DNA of 50,132 nucleotides, from assembly GCA_004211885.1 (NCBI GenBank), contig SHBV01000021.1:1-50132 (forward strand). The letters are read 5' to 3'. The first letter of the stretch is position 1. Each line of letters starts with the position of its first letter. This document shows, piece by piece, positions 8,512 to 17,180 of the stretch. Below the pieces are notes generated by a model that saw only the letters and a list, made by a program, of their open reading frames with translations, searched no databases and was not told the origin of the DNA. The position numbers and the translations under genes were made by a program. The DNA comes from Verrucomicrobiaceae bacterium (GTDB taxonomy: Bacteria; Verrucomicrobiota; Verrucomicrobiia; Verrucomicrobiales; DEV007).

Positions 8512-10068
8512 ATGGAAATTCCTTACGAAGTTAAACCTAGACCCGATACAGGGCTCTGGAACGCAAAGGTTGGCATTTGGCTCTTCCTTGCATCTGAGGT
8601 AATGCTGTTTGGTGGTCTTTTTTCTGCATATCTTTTTCTCCGTTTAGGAGCAAATGGTGAAGCTGACTATTTCTGGCCAGAGGGTGTTTTGAGTGTGGGT
8701 TTCGGTTTTGTGAACACACTCATTTTGATTTTGTCTTCAGTCTTTGTCGTTGTTGCATGGCTCCAATTAAAGTTGAAGAATTTCGAGAAATTCCGATTCT
8801 GGATGATTCTTGTTGTTTTGTGTGCAGCGATCTTTCTTGTGAATAAGGGGTTTGAGTATGCGGCTAAATTTAAGCACTATGGTATTAAATTGTCGGACAA
8901 CTCGATTGTCGAGGGACATGGCATCGATGATACTATCCGGTACGAGGGAATCAAAGAAGTGACTATTGACGTTGCTCGTTTTAATGGTGAATTCCTTAAG
9001 TACGTTCACGGTGAGAAGCCCAAATTTCGAGAAATACTTTCTACGGATGCTGAAGGAAAACCAGTCCTCGGAGATCCGATCGAGCTGAGTGAACGTGAGG
9101 TGAGAAATATTGAGGATCGAAGGAACGATGATCTTCGGAAAGAACATCTTGCCGAAAATGATTTAATGCGTTCGCTAAAAGCCAAAGCGATGGCCCGGCA
9201 GCGACTCGGTCAACCGATTTCAAAAGAGCAGGAATCAGCCCTAGATTATAATATTATTCGCTGGTTACCCGCGATGGGAGTTAAGCAGCTATCGCTCGTT
9301 GCTGAGAAAGAGTTTTTGATTCAAATTAATCGGAAAAAACTGCGCAAATCGTTTCCTGATTCTGTGAAGTTCAGGGACCAGACATCGCTCAAAGGAACGA
9401 TTTCCAAACTCACGCCGGGTCTTTATCTTGAGGCCATTGATCGTATTGATTTGCGTGCCACTGATTCTGAAAATCCTGAGACCAGTTCTTTGGTATGGAA
9501 GTATCTAGGACGGGAATCCCCACTGAAAAGCCAATCAGAGGATGGATCCAGTGAAGGTGATAAGGATCATGCGGCCATTGGTTATAATGAAGTGGAGCAG
9601 AAGGCTAAGGATGATAGTGCTCCGCACGATCCCCAGAACGAAGCTGAAAAGGCCAAAAAGATTTTTCTTGGACTTAGGGAAGATGTATTAGCAAAAGCCA
9701 AAGCGAAGGATAAAGAGGCTGAATTTGGGAAAACACTTAATCACTCAGTACTGAAGTGGAAGGATGAGGATGGCGAAGTGCTTGACAGTCATGCTCCAAT
9801 TTTGGTGCCATGGGATGACGTTAAGCTGTATTCTAATTTTACTCCGAAGTGGAACACTTATTATGCAATCTATTTCACGCTCACTGGCTTGCATGGTCTG
9901 CACGTATTGTTGGGAGCGCTAGTATTATTATACTTTGCGGTTTTCGGTAAGAAGTTATTTGATAAGGATCCTGAACACATGGCGAACAGGGTAGAGGTTG
10001 GTGGACTCTTTTGGCACTTTGTGGATCTTGTTTGGATATTCCTTTTCCCAATTCTTTATCTCATGTAA
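8512..10068 (+). CDS. ctaE: Cytochrome c oxidase subunit III with a large insertion
   Basis: Both ends match the five-helix form of subunit III, normally about 200 residues. Three helices lie at about residues 19-45, 59-85 and 94-112. The signature TLTGLHGLHV helix begins near 449 and the last helix holds WHFVDLVWIFLFP. Between helices 3 and 4, at about residues 125-432, sits a hydrophilic insertion of about 308 residues, rich in Lys, Glu and Asp, that resembles no domain I recognise. With helix 1 starting inside, this loop faces the periplasm, where electron donors dock. The reading frame is unbroken, so the insertion belongs to the protein. Subunit III stabilises subunit I and its proton uptake. 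Confidence 0.88.
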   Translation: MEIPYEVKPRPDTGLWNAKVGIWLFLASEVMLFGGLFSAYLFLRLGANGEADYFWPEGVLSVGFGFVNTLILILSSVFVVVAWLQLKLKNFEKFRFWMILVVLCAAIFLVNKGFEYAAKFKHYGIKLSDNSIVEGHGIDDTIRYEGIKEVTIDVARFNGEFLKYVHGEKPKFREILSTDAEGKPVLGDPIELSEREVRNIEDRRNDDLRKEHLAENDLMRSLKAKAMARQRLGQPISKEQESALDYNIIRWLPAMGVKQLSLVAEKEFLIQINRKKLRKSFPDSVKFRDQTSLKGTISKLTPGLYLEAIDRIDLRATDSENPETSSLVWKYLGRESPLKSQSEDGSSEGDKDHAAIGYNEVEQKAKDDSAPHDPQNEAEKAKKIFLGLREDVLAKAKAKDKEAEFGKTLNHSVLKWKDEDGEVLDSHAPILVPWDDVKLYSNFTPKWNTYYAIYFTLTGLHGLHVLLGALVLLYFAVFGKKLFDKDPEHMANRVEVGGLFWHFVDLVWIFLFPILYLM

Positions 10069-10111
10069 ATGACTGAAGTCGCGACTAATAAAAAATTATA
10101 TTGATACAAAG

Positions 10112-10417
10112 ATGGCAGATACACCTGAACAAATTCTAAAGGACATGAAGAAATACTGGCTCATAGGCTGGATACTTCTTGGTTGTACCGTCCTGACTGT
10201 GGTAGTGGCATGGGTGACGCCAAGTATTACTATTGGCCTAGGTATAGCAACGGTGAAGGCAGGACTTGTGGCAGTCATTTTCATGCACCTATCTGATGAA
10301 AAGTCTCTAATTTATAAGGTCTTAATATACACGGTCTTCTTTGCAATAGGCCTGATGTTTCTCACACTTCTTGCCCTATACGACCCAATCATTGCACCTT
10401 CCAGCAGATCATACTGA
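10112..10417 (+). CDS. Cytochrome c oxidase subunit IV-like protein
   Basis: The 101-residue protein has three hydrophobic segments and the VKAGLVAVIFMHL stretch typical of the prokaryotic cytochrome c oxidase subunit IV (CtaF/COX4_pro) family, a small subunit that helps assembly. It lies 43 bp after subunit III, the usual place for this gene. The TGA stop is followed directly by the start of the next small gene. Confidence 0.8.
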   Translation: MADTPEQILKDMKKYWLIGWILLGCTVLTVVVAWVTPSITIGLGIATVKAGLVAVIFMHLSDEKSLIYKVLIYTVFFAIGLMFLTLLALYDPIIAPSSRSY

Positions 10418-10418
10418 A

Positions 10419-10658
10419 ATGTCTCTTAAGAAATTCCATATTTTATTCATCACACTATCAACTCTTTGTTTGGTTGGATTTGGTGCATGGTGCTTCTTTG
10501 GAAATTTTCAACTAACCAATGGTTTTGCAGGTGATTTAATGAAATTTAAATATTTATGTGGAATAACCAGTATTGTGCTTGGTTTGATTACCTCTATTTA
10601 TGGCGTTTGGTTTTACCGCAAAAAAATTAAATATTTTGAGATTACAGAATCGCTTTAA
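10419..10658 (+). CDS. Small two-helix membrane protein in the oxidase operon
   Basis: I do not recognise this 79-residue protein. It has two hydrophobic segments (about residues 8-28 and 45-66) and a short charged tail. The ATG at 10419 is preferred over an earlier in-frame ATG at 10371, because the earlier one lies within the previous gene and would add non-membrane sequence. It starts one base after the subunit IV stop, so translation is probably coupled. The position between subunits IV and II suggests an accessory or assembly role in the oxidase. That is inference from context only. Confidence 0.65.
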   Translation: MSLKKFHILFITLSTLCLVGFGAWCFFGNFQLTNGFAGDLMKFKYLCGITSIVLGLITSIYGVWFYRKKIKYFEITESL

Positions 10659-10666
10659 ATAATAAT

Positions 10667-10855
10667 ATGAACGCTTTCATTTACCCAATCTTATCCTGTG
10701 CCACCTGCATGAGCAGTAAGGGCGAAGCGGCAACTGATGCGGCTGGGATGGCTATTCTATTCATGCTGATTATTCTGCTTGGTGTTTTTGGTGGTGTCTT
10801 TAAATTTATGAGATACCTATCCAAGTGCGAACGTAAGGCAGTGGAGAGGCGATAA
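10667..10855 (+). CDS. Small single-helix protein with a CATC motif
   Basis: This 62-residue protein is not recognised. It has a hydrophobic N-terminus ending in a CATC cysteine pair near residue 11, then one membrane helix (about residues 27-48) and a basic tail. It starts 8 bp after the preceding small gene and ends 24 bp before the CuA subunit gene. The cysteine pair next to a membrane helix could handle copper for CuA assembly, but nothing in the sequence proves this. Confidence 0.6.
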   Translation: MNAFIYPILSCATCMSSKGEAATDAAGMAILFMLIILLGVFGGVFKFMRYLSKCERKAVERR

Positions 10856-10879
10856 AATATTTAAATTAAATATATAAAA

Positions 10880-11683
10880 ATGAATATCTTAGGATTGATT
10901 AACGAACTCATCGGTCTTCCAGAGTTGGCTTCCGAACATGGCAGCATGGTCGATCATATGCTAGAGATGGTGCACTGGTTAGTTGCTGTTCTTCTGATTG
11001 GGTGGTCTATATTCTTCGTTTATTGCCTAGTTCGATTCAGACAGAAGAGAAACCCGAAAGCGAGTCATGCCGGAGTCAAGGGTCATGCCTCAACGCACGT
11101 TGAGGTTGCAGTCGTTGCCATTGAGGCAATCCTTTTACTTGGTTTTGCTTTTCCTCTATGGGCAGTGAGGAGTGCGGAATTTCCTACTGGTCCAGATGTA
11201 ATTAAGGTCAAGGCCGTTGGAGAGCAGTTCAAGTGGACTATGCATTACCCAGGTCCAGATGGTACGTTTGGAATGACAAAGCCAGAACTAATTAGTGGGG
11301 ATAATCCACTCGGACGTGATCCTGAGGATCCAAACGGCAAAGATGATTTTCTCTATACTGAACTGGTCTTGGCAAAGGACAGAGAATGCATTGTCACAGT
11401 ATCTTCGAAAGATGTGATCCATAATTTAGCCTTGCATCCGATGCGAATGGCCCAAGATGCAATTCCAGGAAGTATAGCAGACATGTGGTTCAAGCCAATT
11501 AAGACCGGCAGGTGGGAGACAGTCTGTGGGCAACTCTGTGGAGCAGGCCATTCAGGTATGGTAGGATACATGGAAGTCAAAACACAAAAAGACTTTGATG
11601 CTTGGTACAAGGAGAATACTCCTTCCCCAAGCCCAGAAAAATCTTCTGCAGACTCCAGTGACGAGGAAAAAGCTAAATCGTAG
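10880..11683 (+). CDS. ctaC: Cytochrome c oxidase subunit II (CuA)
   Basis: The 267-residue protein has two membrane helices (about residues 31-52 and 74-96) and a C-terminal CuA domain. The copper ligands are His181, Cys216, Cys220, His224 and Met227, in the CGQLCGAGHSGM segment. The aromatic FKWTMHY patch near residue 117 lies on the electron entry path. There is no fused cytochrome c domain, so the enzyme is aa3 rather than caa3, and separate carriers encoded upstream must donate electrons. It is unusual that subunit II comes last, after subunits I, III and IV and two small genes. The C-terminal tail is polar and Ser/Glu/Lys-rich. Confidence 0.93.
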   Translation: MNILGLINELIGLPELASEHGSMVDHMLEMVHWLVAVLLIGWSIFFVYCLVRFRQKRNPKASHAGVKGHASTHVEVAVVAIEAILLLGFAFPLWAVRSAEFPTGPDVIKVKAVGEQFKWTMHYPGPDGTFGMTKPELISGDNPLGRDPEDPNGKDDFLYTELVLAKDRECIVTVSSKDVIHNLALHPMRMAQDAIPGSIADMWFKPIKTGRWETVCGQLCGAGHSGMVGYMEVKTQKDFDAWYKENTPSPSPEKSSADSSDEEKAKS

Positions 11684-11692
11684 TCAACATTA

Positions 11693-11709
11693 TCAATTCA
11701 TTGAATTGA
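11693..11709. repeat. AT-rich inverted repeat after ctaC
   Basis: TCAATTCA and TGAATTGA form 8-bp arms around a single T, just after the ctaC stop. The arms are AT-rich and no clean T-run follows, so it could be a weak terminator, an mRNA 3' end structure or an operator. The 138 bp between ctaC and ctaB holds nothing else that I recognise. Confidence 0.3.
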
Positions 11710-11821
11710 TCAATTAATTTCTTCTGATTTGTAAGTGCTAATAGTGATGTGTGCTTAGCTAATACTGTCAGGAACATTGGACTAAGTAACTTTAAAGCTT
11801 ATTCTACTGAAGAATATAATT

Positions 11822-12736
11822 TTGGAACTAAGCAATACACCTGAATCATCGACAGATGATAGCCTCAATTTCACGAGGCAAGATTTCCTCTTACTTACTA
11901 AAGCAAGGCTAAGTTTACTTGTCATTATAACTACTGTTTTCGGGTACTTACTTGCATTGAAATCATATGGATATTCCATGGAGTGGTGGAAACTTTTTCA
12001 TACTGTAATAGGTAGTACTTTTGCCGCTGCTGCTGCTTCAGTTTTTAATCAATTAATGGAAATTGATATTGATGCAAAGATGGAAAGGACAGCATCCAGA
12101 CCTCTTCCTTCTAAAAAAATTAAACCGTCTGTAGCATTCATCATTGGTTGGATGTTAGCAGCTTGTGGAATTATACATTTGGGCGTCATGGTAAATTCGC
12201 AGGCATCAGCTTTTGCCGCAGCGACCTTATTTACTTACATGTTCATCTATACCCCTATGAAACGGCGGACCGGATCCAATACCTTAGTGGGAGCAGTTTC
12301 CGGAGCCTTGCCTCCATTGATCGGGTGGACAGCCGCTGGTGGGGAGATTTTATTTGTGCAGCCATGGTTCCTGTTTGGTCTCTTGTTTTTATGGCAATTA
12401 CCGCATTTCATAGCCATCAACTGGATGTATCGGAAAGAATATGAAGATGCTGGATTTGTAATGTGGTCTAATGGTGACGAGAGCGGGAAGAGGACCTCTT
12501 TGTTAGCAATCATCTTTAGTGTACTATTGTTGATTCTAATGCTATTCCCTTTGTTTTATGGATTCGTTAACGTATTCGCAATTGTCGGGCTGGTTCTTGC
12601 TGCCGCAGTGATGGTTAAATATTCTATTAATTTTAGTAAGACTAGACGCAGAGAGGATGCGAGGAGATTATTTCTCTACACGCTTCTTTTTTTACCAGTG
12701 TCTCTAATTTTATTGTTTATAGGATGGGATTCATAG
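11822..12736 (+). CDS. ctaB: Haem o synthase (protohaem IX farnesyltransferase)
   Basis: The 304-residue UbiA-family membrane protein attaches a farnesyl group to protohaem, the first step from haem b to haem a for the oxidase. The prenyl-diphosphate motif is seen as NQLMEIDIDAKMERTASRPLP-type sequence at about residues 76-95, and a second conserved loop follows WQLPHFIAINWMYR near 197. Seven to nine membrane helices are visible. Translation appears to start at TTG; no ATG lies at a suitable distance from the conserved part. It follows the oxidase genes after 138 bp and precedes Sco-type assembly genes. A haem a synthase (CtaA) is not in the window. Confidence 0.92.
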   Translation: MELSNTPESSTDDSLNFTRQDFLLLTKARLSLLVIITTVFGYLLALKSYGYSMEWWKLFHTVIGSTFAAAAASVFNQLMEIDIDAKMERTASRPLPSKKIKPSVAFIIGWMLAACGIIHLGVMVNSQASAFAAATLFTYMFIYTPMKRRTGSNTLVGAVSGALPPLIGWTAAGGEILFVQPWFLFGLLFLWQLPHFIAINWMYRKEYEDAGFVMWSNGDESGKRTSLLAIIFSVLLLILMLFPLFYGFVNVFAIVGLVLAAAVMVKYSINFSKTRRREDARRLFLYTLLFLPVSLILLFIGWDS

Positions 12737-12832
12737 ATTTAATAAATCTCAAGGAATCTTAAATTCGTACTATTAAGAATATAAAATAATTCATCGCATA
12801 AGCCCAAACGACAAAAATTAGTTAAGCATTTA

Positions 12833-13501
12833 ATGAATTCTACTACTAAGACGGTCTGCATCCTAATCGCAATAATGCTATCAGGTATTGTGGTGTATTA
12901 TAGTTGGTTAAAGACAGTGCAACGGCAGTTCGTAGAGGGTAAGCCTCCAATGCTTCGTCCCGTTGATCGTTTCAGATCGGACGGTCATATGGGCAAGCAA
13001 GTCGAGCTCTTCGATAAGGATAATGTGCTGTACTTGGTAGGATACTTTTATGCTGGTGATGAGAATGAGGCACTAGCAGTGTGCAAAAGAATTCAAAAAA
13101 TCAGGAATGCTTTTACGGAGGAGAAAAGATTCCGTCTAGTTGGTTTTTCTATGGATCCCCAACTTGATAGTGCCGAAGTATTGACAAAGTTTGCTTCTAA
13201 GTATGGTTTCACATCAGACGAATGGTCGTTCATTACAGGCGATAAAGACCGTGTCCGAAAGTTCATGAATAAGTTTTTTCGGTACCCTGGTCATAAGAAG
13301 ACAGACAAGCACCGTGAGACTGATTCGGATCTGTACGTGAGGGAGTTAAGGATTTCCTTAGTGCATAAGAATCAGAATGACGACAGGGCTTTCATTCGAG
13401 GAGTTTACTGGGAAGGGATTCGAAAGGGTGAACTCAGGAATGATGAATTATCTGAGCAGGACATAAAATTTATTATTCAAAATGAAATGGAACAGAAATA
13501 G
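12833..13501 (+). CDS. Sco-like thioredoxin-fold protein lacking the copper-binding cysteines
   Basis: The 222-residue protein has an N-terminal anchor (about residues 7-26) and a thioredoxin-like domain resembling the Sco1/SenC family. The FSMDPQLDSAEVLTKFA segment near residue 115 is the counterpart of the VSVDP motif of Sco. The CxxxC copper site that should occur near residues 72-82 is replaced by YAGDENEALAV, and the conserved His near the C-terminus is also absent. It cannot bind copper in the usual way. It lies 8 bp before a gene for a normal Sco protein, so it may be a partner or a diverged duplicate. Confidence 0.7.
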   Translation: MNSTTKTVCILIAIMLSGIVVYYSWLKTVQRQFVEGKPPMLRPVDRFRSDGHMGKQVELFDKDNVLYLVGYFYAGDENEALAVCKRIQKIRNAFTEEKRFRLVGFSMDPQLDSAEVLTKFASKYGFTSDEWSFITGDKDRVRKFMNKFFRYPGHKKTDKHRETDSDLYVRELRISLVHKNQNDDRAFIRGVYWEGIRKGELRNDELSEQDIKFIIQNEMEQK

Positions 13502-13509
13502 TTAAAAAA

Positions 13510-14172
13510 ATGAATAAAGAAACAAAAATTATTTATTCTTTTGTGGTATTGGCGTTGTTGCTAGTGGGGGCATTTATTTTTTTGTGGAGCCTCAAAACGA
13601 AACAAATGAATCGCGTTAAATTGCGTTCTAATGATGATGTCGAGCGTGTCATTTCTCGAGACATTAGCACTACTGACGCTGATGGGGTTGACCGCAGCTT
13701 TTCAGATCTGAAGGGTAAGGTTTGGTTAATAAGCCATGTCTTTACTCGGTGCCCCGGTCAATGCGCTGGAGTTTGTGCGGTTCTAGATGAATTTCGAAAG
13801 GAAGTAAATGATGAGAATCTATTGCATCTTGTATCAGTGACCCTTGATCCGATTCATGATGACGCTTCACAATTAAAAGCATTTTCCCAGAAGCATGGCT
13901 TAGTGTCCAAGGATTGGTGGTTTTTGACTGGAAATCCAGATGAGCTAAATAGCTATATGTTGGAGACGTTCTCTCTTTCGGCTCAAGAGAAAGACGAAGC
14001 ACTGCGCAATGGCCCTGATGATTTGTTTGCTCACCGTCCGATGGTTGTTCTGGTTGATCATGAGCTCAAGATCCGCGGATGGTACGACCCATTTGACAAA
14101 AAAGGTAATAAGTCTTTGCGGGAAAATTTATTTTCGGCTATTAATGACATGAAGTCATCCAGAGGATCCTAA
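13510..14172 (+). CDS. Sco1/SenC-family copper chaperone
   Basis: The 220-residue protein has an N-terminal membrane anchor (about residues 9-28) and a thioredoxin fold. The copper-binding CPGQC (Cys81, Cys85) and the conserved His175 in LFAHRP are intact. Sco proteins deliver copper to, or reduce, the CuA site of oxidase subunit II. An extra Cys89 lies just after the motif. The neighbours ctaB and the DUF420 gene fit an oxidase assembly cluster. Confidence 0.9.
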   Translation: MNKETKIIYSFVVLALLLVGAFIFLWSLKTKQMNRVKLRSNDDVERVISRDISTTDADGVDRSFSDLKGKVWLISHVFTRCPGQCAGVCAVLDEFRKEVNDENLLHLVSVTLDPIHDDASQLKAFSQKHGLVSKDWWFLTGNPDELNSYMLETFSLSAQEKDEALRNGPDDLFAHRPMVVLVDHELKIRGWYDPFDKKGNKSLRENLFSAINDMKSSRGS

Positions 14173-14182
14173 TATTTTTACC

Positions 14183-14629
14183 ATGACCGTTCAGGACCTT
14201 CCAGTAGTCAATGCTACTCTCAACGCCATCGCTACCTATTTTATAGTGAGTGGGATCATTTTCATTAAAAGAGGGAACAAACAATTGCACGCTTTTTGTA
14301 TGATCCACGCATTGATTATTTCTGCCGCGTTTCTGACCTGTTACTTGATCTACCACTATTCGTACCCAACTACTAAATTCACACATGAAGGGTGGCCGAA
14401 GATTATCTATTTCATTATTCTGTTTACCCATATTCCTCTTGCGATGCTGTCTTTGCCTATGATTATTCTTACTGTTATTCCGGCCATACGCAGAAAGTTT
14501 GAAAAGCACAAGAGATTTGCAAAGTGGACCTATCCGGTCTGGCTTTATGTTTCGGTCACGGGTGTCCTAGTTTATCTTATGCTCTATGTATGGTTTCCGC
14601 ACGATCCACTATGGCGACTTCGAGAATAG
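14183..14629 (+). CDS. DUF420 membrane protein, CtaM-like
   Basis: The 148-residue protein has four membrane helices with conserved histidines (HAFCMIHALI, HIPLAML and EKHKRFAKW), which is the DUF420 pattern. Members such as CtaM of Gram-positive bacteria are needed for aa3-type oxidase assembly. It starts 10 bp after the Sco gene and shares the same likely transcript. The family assignment is strong. The exact biochemical role is not known from sequence. Confidence 0.83.
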   Translation: MTVQDLPVVNATLNAIATYFIVSGIIFIKRGNKQLHAFCMIHALIISAAFLTCYLIYHYSYPTTKFTHEGWPKIIYFIILFTHIPLAMLSLPMIILTVIPAIRRKFEKHKRFAKWTYPVWLYVSVTGVLVYLMLYVWFPHDPLWRLRE

Positions 14630-14690
14630 TAGGGGCCTAGTGATCTGAATCTTGTAAACCGTAAAGAGATCAATCATAATAAATTTTGTT

Positions 14691-15362
14691 ATGCGTCACT
14701 ATTGTATTCTTATTTCATTGTTGTTTTGTATGCCTATAATGGCTTTTGCCGAACTTGAATTTGGCCATCAAGAAATTGAAATTAAGGCAAAGCCATCAGA
14801 TGAGGTGGTTTCATTTGTCTTTCCATTTAAGAATGTTGGGAATGGACCAGTGTCTATCATAGATGTGAATCTTACGTGTTCATGTTTGAGTGCCAAGACT
14901 GACAAAGGATCCTATGGTCCTGGAGAAGAGGGGCACCTTAAGGCAATTTTTTCAATAGGTAGCTTCACAGGTATTCAACGTAAATCGATGACTCTCATTA
15001 GTCAGGACGAAGGTAAGGAGAAAGTCAGGAATTCTCTCTTAGCGATTCTGACTATACCGGATGTAGTTACGATTGAGCCTGAACTTATTAAATGGCAAGT
15101 GGGAGAAGATCCTGTTGCCAAGACTTTTACATTTAAGGTTCCTTATGTTGATCCAATAAAAATAACAAATGTTAGCTGCACTAGAGAAGGGTTTGACGTT
15201 TCTGTAGTGGCAAAGAAAGAGGGAAGAGAATATGAGATTAAAATAAAACCTCAAAAAACATCAAAGCCGATGCTCGGAATGATTAAAATTGAGACTGATT
15301 CAAAATTGAAAAAGCATTCGCGGAAACTTGCATTTTTTAGTATCGCTAGAAAAAGAAGATAG
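14691..15362 (+). CDS. Exported DUF1573 protein
   Basis: The 223-residue protein has a signal peptide (about residues 1-20, cleavage after MAFA). An Ig-like DUF1573 domain follows with the characteristic VNLTCSCLSA cysteine segment near residue 60 and a PGEEG turn. The function of DUF1573 is unknown. It often sits beside rhodanese and oxidase-assembly genes in Verrucomicrobia, Planctomycetes and Bacteroidetes. The next gene overlaps its stop codon by one base (TAGTG), so the two are translationally coupled. Confidence 0.78.
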   Translation: MRHYCILISLLFCMPIMAFAELEFGHQEIEIKAKPSDEVVSFVFPFKNVGNGPVSIIDVNLTCSCLSAKTDKGSYGPGEEGHLKAIFSIGSFTGIQRKSMTLISQDEGKEKVRNSLLAILTIPDVVTIEPELIKWQVGEDPVAKTFTFKVPYVDPIKITNVSCTREGFDVSVVAKKEGREYEIKIKPQKTSKPMLGMIKIETDSKLKKHSRKLAFFSIARKRR

Positions 15363-15811
15363 TGACAACTATTAAGCAGTTAGGGATTATTATACTCCTC
15401 TCCATTGGAGCTGCTTTTTTGATTTATAATGTGCACCCAAAGAGGCCAGCTCTTTATCTCGTGGCTGGACAGATCCGACCCGGTGAAGTGGCTTTAAGCA
15501 AAGTCATTGAATGGTCAAAGGGAGATGGTGTTGTCTGGATAGATGCTCGTAAGAGCGTAGATTATCAGAAGGGTCACGTTGAAGGAGCATTTCTGCTAAA
15601 TGAGCAGGAAGACTTTTTCGCATTGCTGGAACCGATATGGTCTAAGATTCAGAACTTATCTGATCTGCCGTTCGTTGTTTATTGTGGGTCAGAGGCTTGT
15701 GCTGCCAGCAGAAAAGTGGCCGATAGGCTTCGCGATTCAGTTGGTATCGCAGAAGTTTATATACTGAGTGGAGGCGATGAGGTTCTCCGTGACGCGGGCC
15801 TTATCAATTGA
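15362..15811 (+). CDS. Membrane-anchored rhodanese-like protein
   Basis: The 149-residue protein has an N-terminal hydrophobic anchor and a rhodanese domain. WIDARKSVDYQKGHVEGA near residue 59 is the typical entry motif. The YCGSEACAAS loop near 114 holds the active-site cysteine and a second cysteine, as in the subgroup found next to DUF1573 genes. It may transfer sulfur or handle redox chemistry in the periplasm. The start is GTG, overlapping the previous stop. It ends the rightward respiratory block; the next gene is convergent and ends 3 bp away. Confidence 0.82.
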   Translation: MTTIKQLGIIILLSIGAAFLIYNVHPKRPALYLVAGQIRPGEVALSKVIEWSKGDGVVWIDARKSVDYQKGHVEGAFLLNEQEDFFALLEPIWSKIQNLSDLPFVVYCGSEACAASRKVADRLRDSVGIAEVYILSGGDEVLRDAGLIN

Positions 15812-15814
15812 GTT

Positions 15815-17038
15815 TTATCCAGTGCTGGTCACGGTAGATGGTTGGCTTTGACCGGTCCTCCATGTTTTTTGCTCAATTTCAGTAATTTCAATGAATCGAT
15901 GTCCATCCTCAGTTTCAATCCATTTGAGCCGTACGATTGGAAAATACTCTTCACCCCATTCAAATTCTTTTTCGGAAAATTTGGCTATCTTGGAATCTCT
16001 TGCCGCGAAAACATACTCCTGGTTCCCATGAACAGGAGGTTGAATTTTAAAGCATATTTTTGAACCTATCTGAGGAACTCCAGAACCAAAAAAATGTGCT
16101 TTTTCCAGTTTTGTATAGAAGGTCATTTCTTCAGTTTGGTAATTCTGAAGAAACTTGCCTAGTGCATTTTCATTAAATTGGATGAAGGATGACCAACTGA
16201 CTTTCCAGCCTAATTCTGTATTCTCCAAGTAGACTGGGAATGGTTCTTTTTGTTGTTTAGTGGTAACTTGAAAGATTCTAAAATACGAATCGCCACTCGA
16301 TAAGGTATCATTGGCTGAGTTAGATAAGATTTCTGCTTCTTCTATATGTATTGGATTCTCTTCATAGTATTCAATGATTTGAGGCAGCAATTTTTCGGAA
16401 TTCAGTATGTGGCGAGTCCTTTCATTTAGGTTAGATGCTTTAAGAAACTTTTCTAGAGTGAGGTGAGCTGCATCAATTTGGATGATAGGACTGACGATGT
16501 TTTCTTTGTTGATGGGATCATTGTCTATTTCATTAATCTTATCTTTCTGAGAAGGAATAACATTTGAAATTATTTCCGGACCAATAGGCTCTATGATTTT
16601 AGAAGAAATTTTTTCTCTTTGAATTTCTTGCTCATTTCCTTCCCAGATCTTGTAGGCAAAGATGCTTGAGAAAATGATTAAAGATATAGAAGCTACAAGT
16701 ATAATCTTGTTTGCTATTTTCTTTTTATTTTTCCGGTATGGTTTTGGTATGGGGTTCAGATCAACGTCTGCACTTTTATTGTCACTGAAAATATCATCTA
16801 GGCTTTCACTCGCTGATGAAGTCGTATATTTTTTTTGAGGTGAAACTTTTTTCCTTATGATTTCGTTGGGAGGACCAATGTGCAACGAAGAGTCATCTTC
16901 GTCTGTGAGTGGTGCTTTAATTTTAGCTTTGCAGCTCGGACATGGGCCCTCGACTCCAGTCAGTTTGGTCGGGATTCTAAGCTTCGCATTGCACTTTGGG
17001 CAATGGAAAGTGATTACGCTATCACTAGTTAGTTGCAT
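15815..17038 (-). CDS. Zinc-ribbon membrane protein of unknown function
   Basis: The 407-residue protein starts with a zinc ribbon (FHCPKCNAKL and GPCPSCKAKI, residues 11-40), resembling the MJ0042 type. A polar linker, one membrane helix (about residues 108-127) and a long extracytoplasmic domain follow. That domain is rich in Ile, Glu and Lys and contains WKVSWSSF near residue 290. Proteins of this build are common in Verrucomicrobia and Planctomycetes, with no known role. The arrangement suggests a cytoplasmic zinc domain attached to an outer sensing or scaffold domain. It is convergent with the rhodanese gene. Confidence 0.65.
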   Translation of the reverse strand: MQLTSDSVITFHCPKCNAKLRIPTKLTGVEGPCPSCKAKIKAPLTDEDDSSLHIGPPNEIIRKKVSPQKKYTTSSASESLDDIFSDNKSADVDLNPIPKPYRKNKKKIANKIILVASISLIIFSSIFAYKIWEGNEQEIQREKISSKIIEPIGPEIISNVIPSQKDKINEIDNDPINKENIVSPIIQIDAAHLTLEKFLKASNLNERTRHILNSEKLLPQIIEYYEENPIHIEEAEILSNSANDTLSSGDSYFRIFQVTTKQQKEPFPVYLENTELGWKVSWSSFIQFNENALGKFLQNYQTEEMTFYTKLEKAHFFGSGVPQIGSKICFKIQPPVHGNQEYVFAARDSKIAKFSEKEFEWGEEYFPIVRLKWIETEDGHRFIEITEIEQKTWRTGQSQPSTVTSTG

Positions 17039-17180
17039 GACAGAAAGCTCCCTTTTTTAATATTACTAAATAATTAAATATTATGAAAGATTAAGCAATA
17101 TAAAATATCGTATTTAATGCCGATCCTTTGCGGAAAACAGAATTTTGCTGGATTTGAAATGTCTGAGAAAGAGTGAATCA

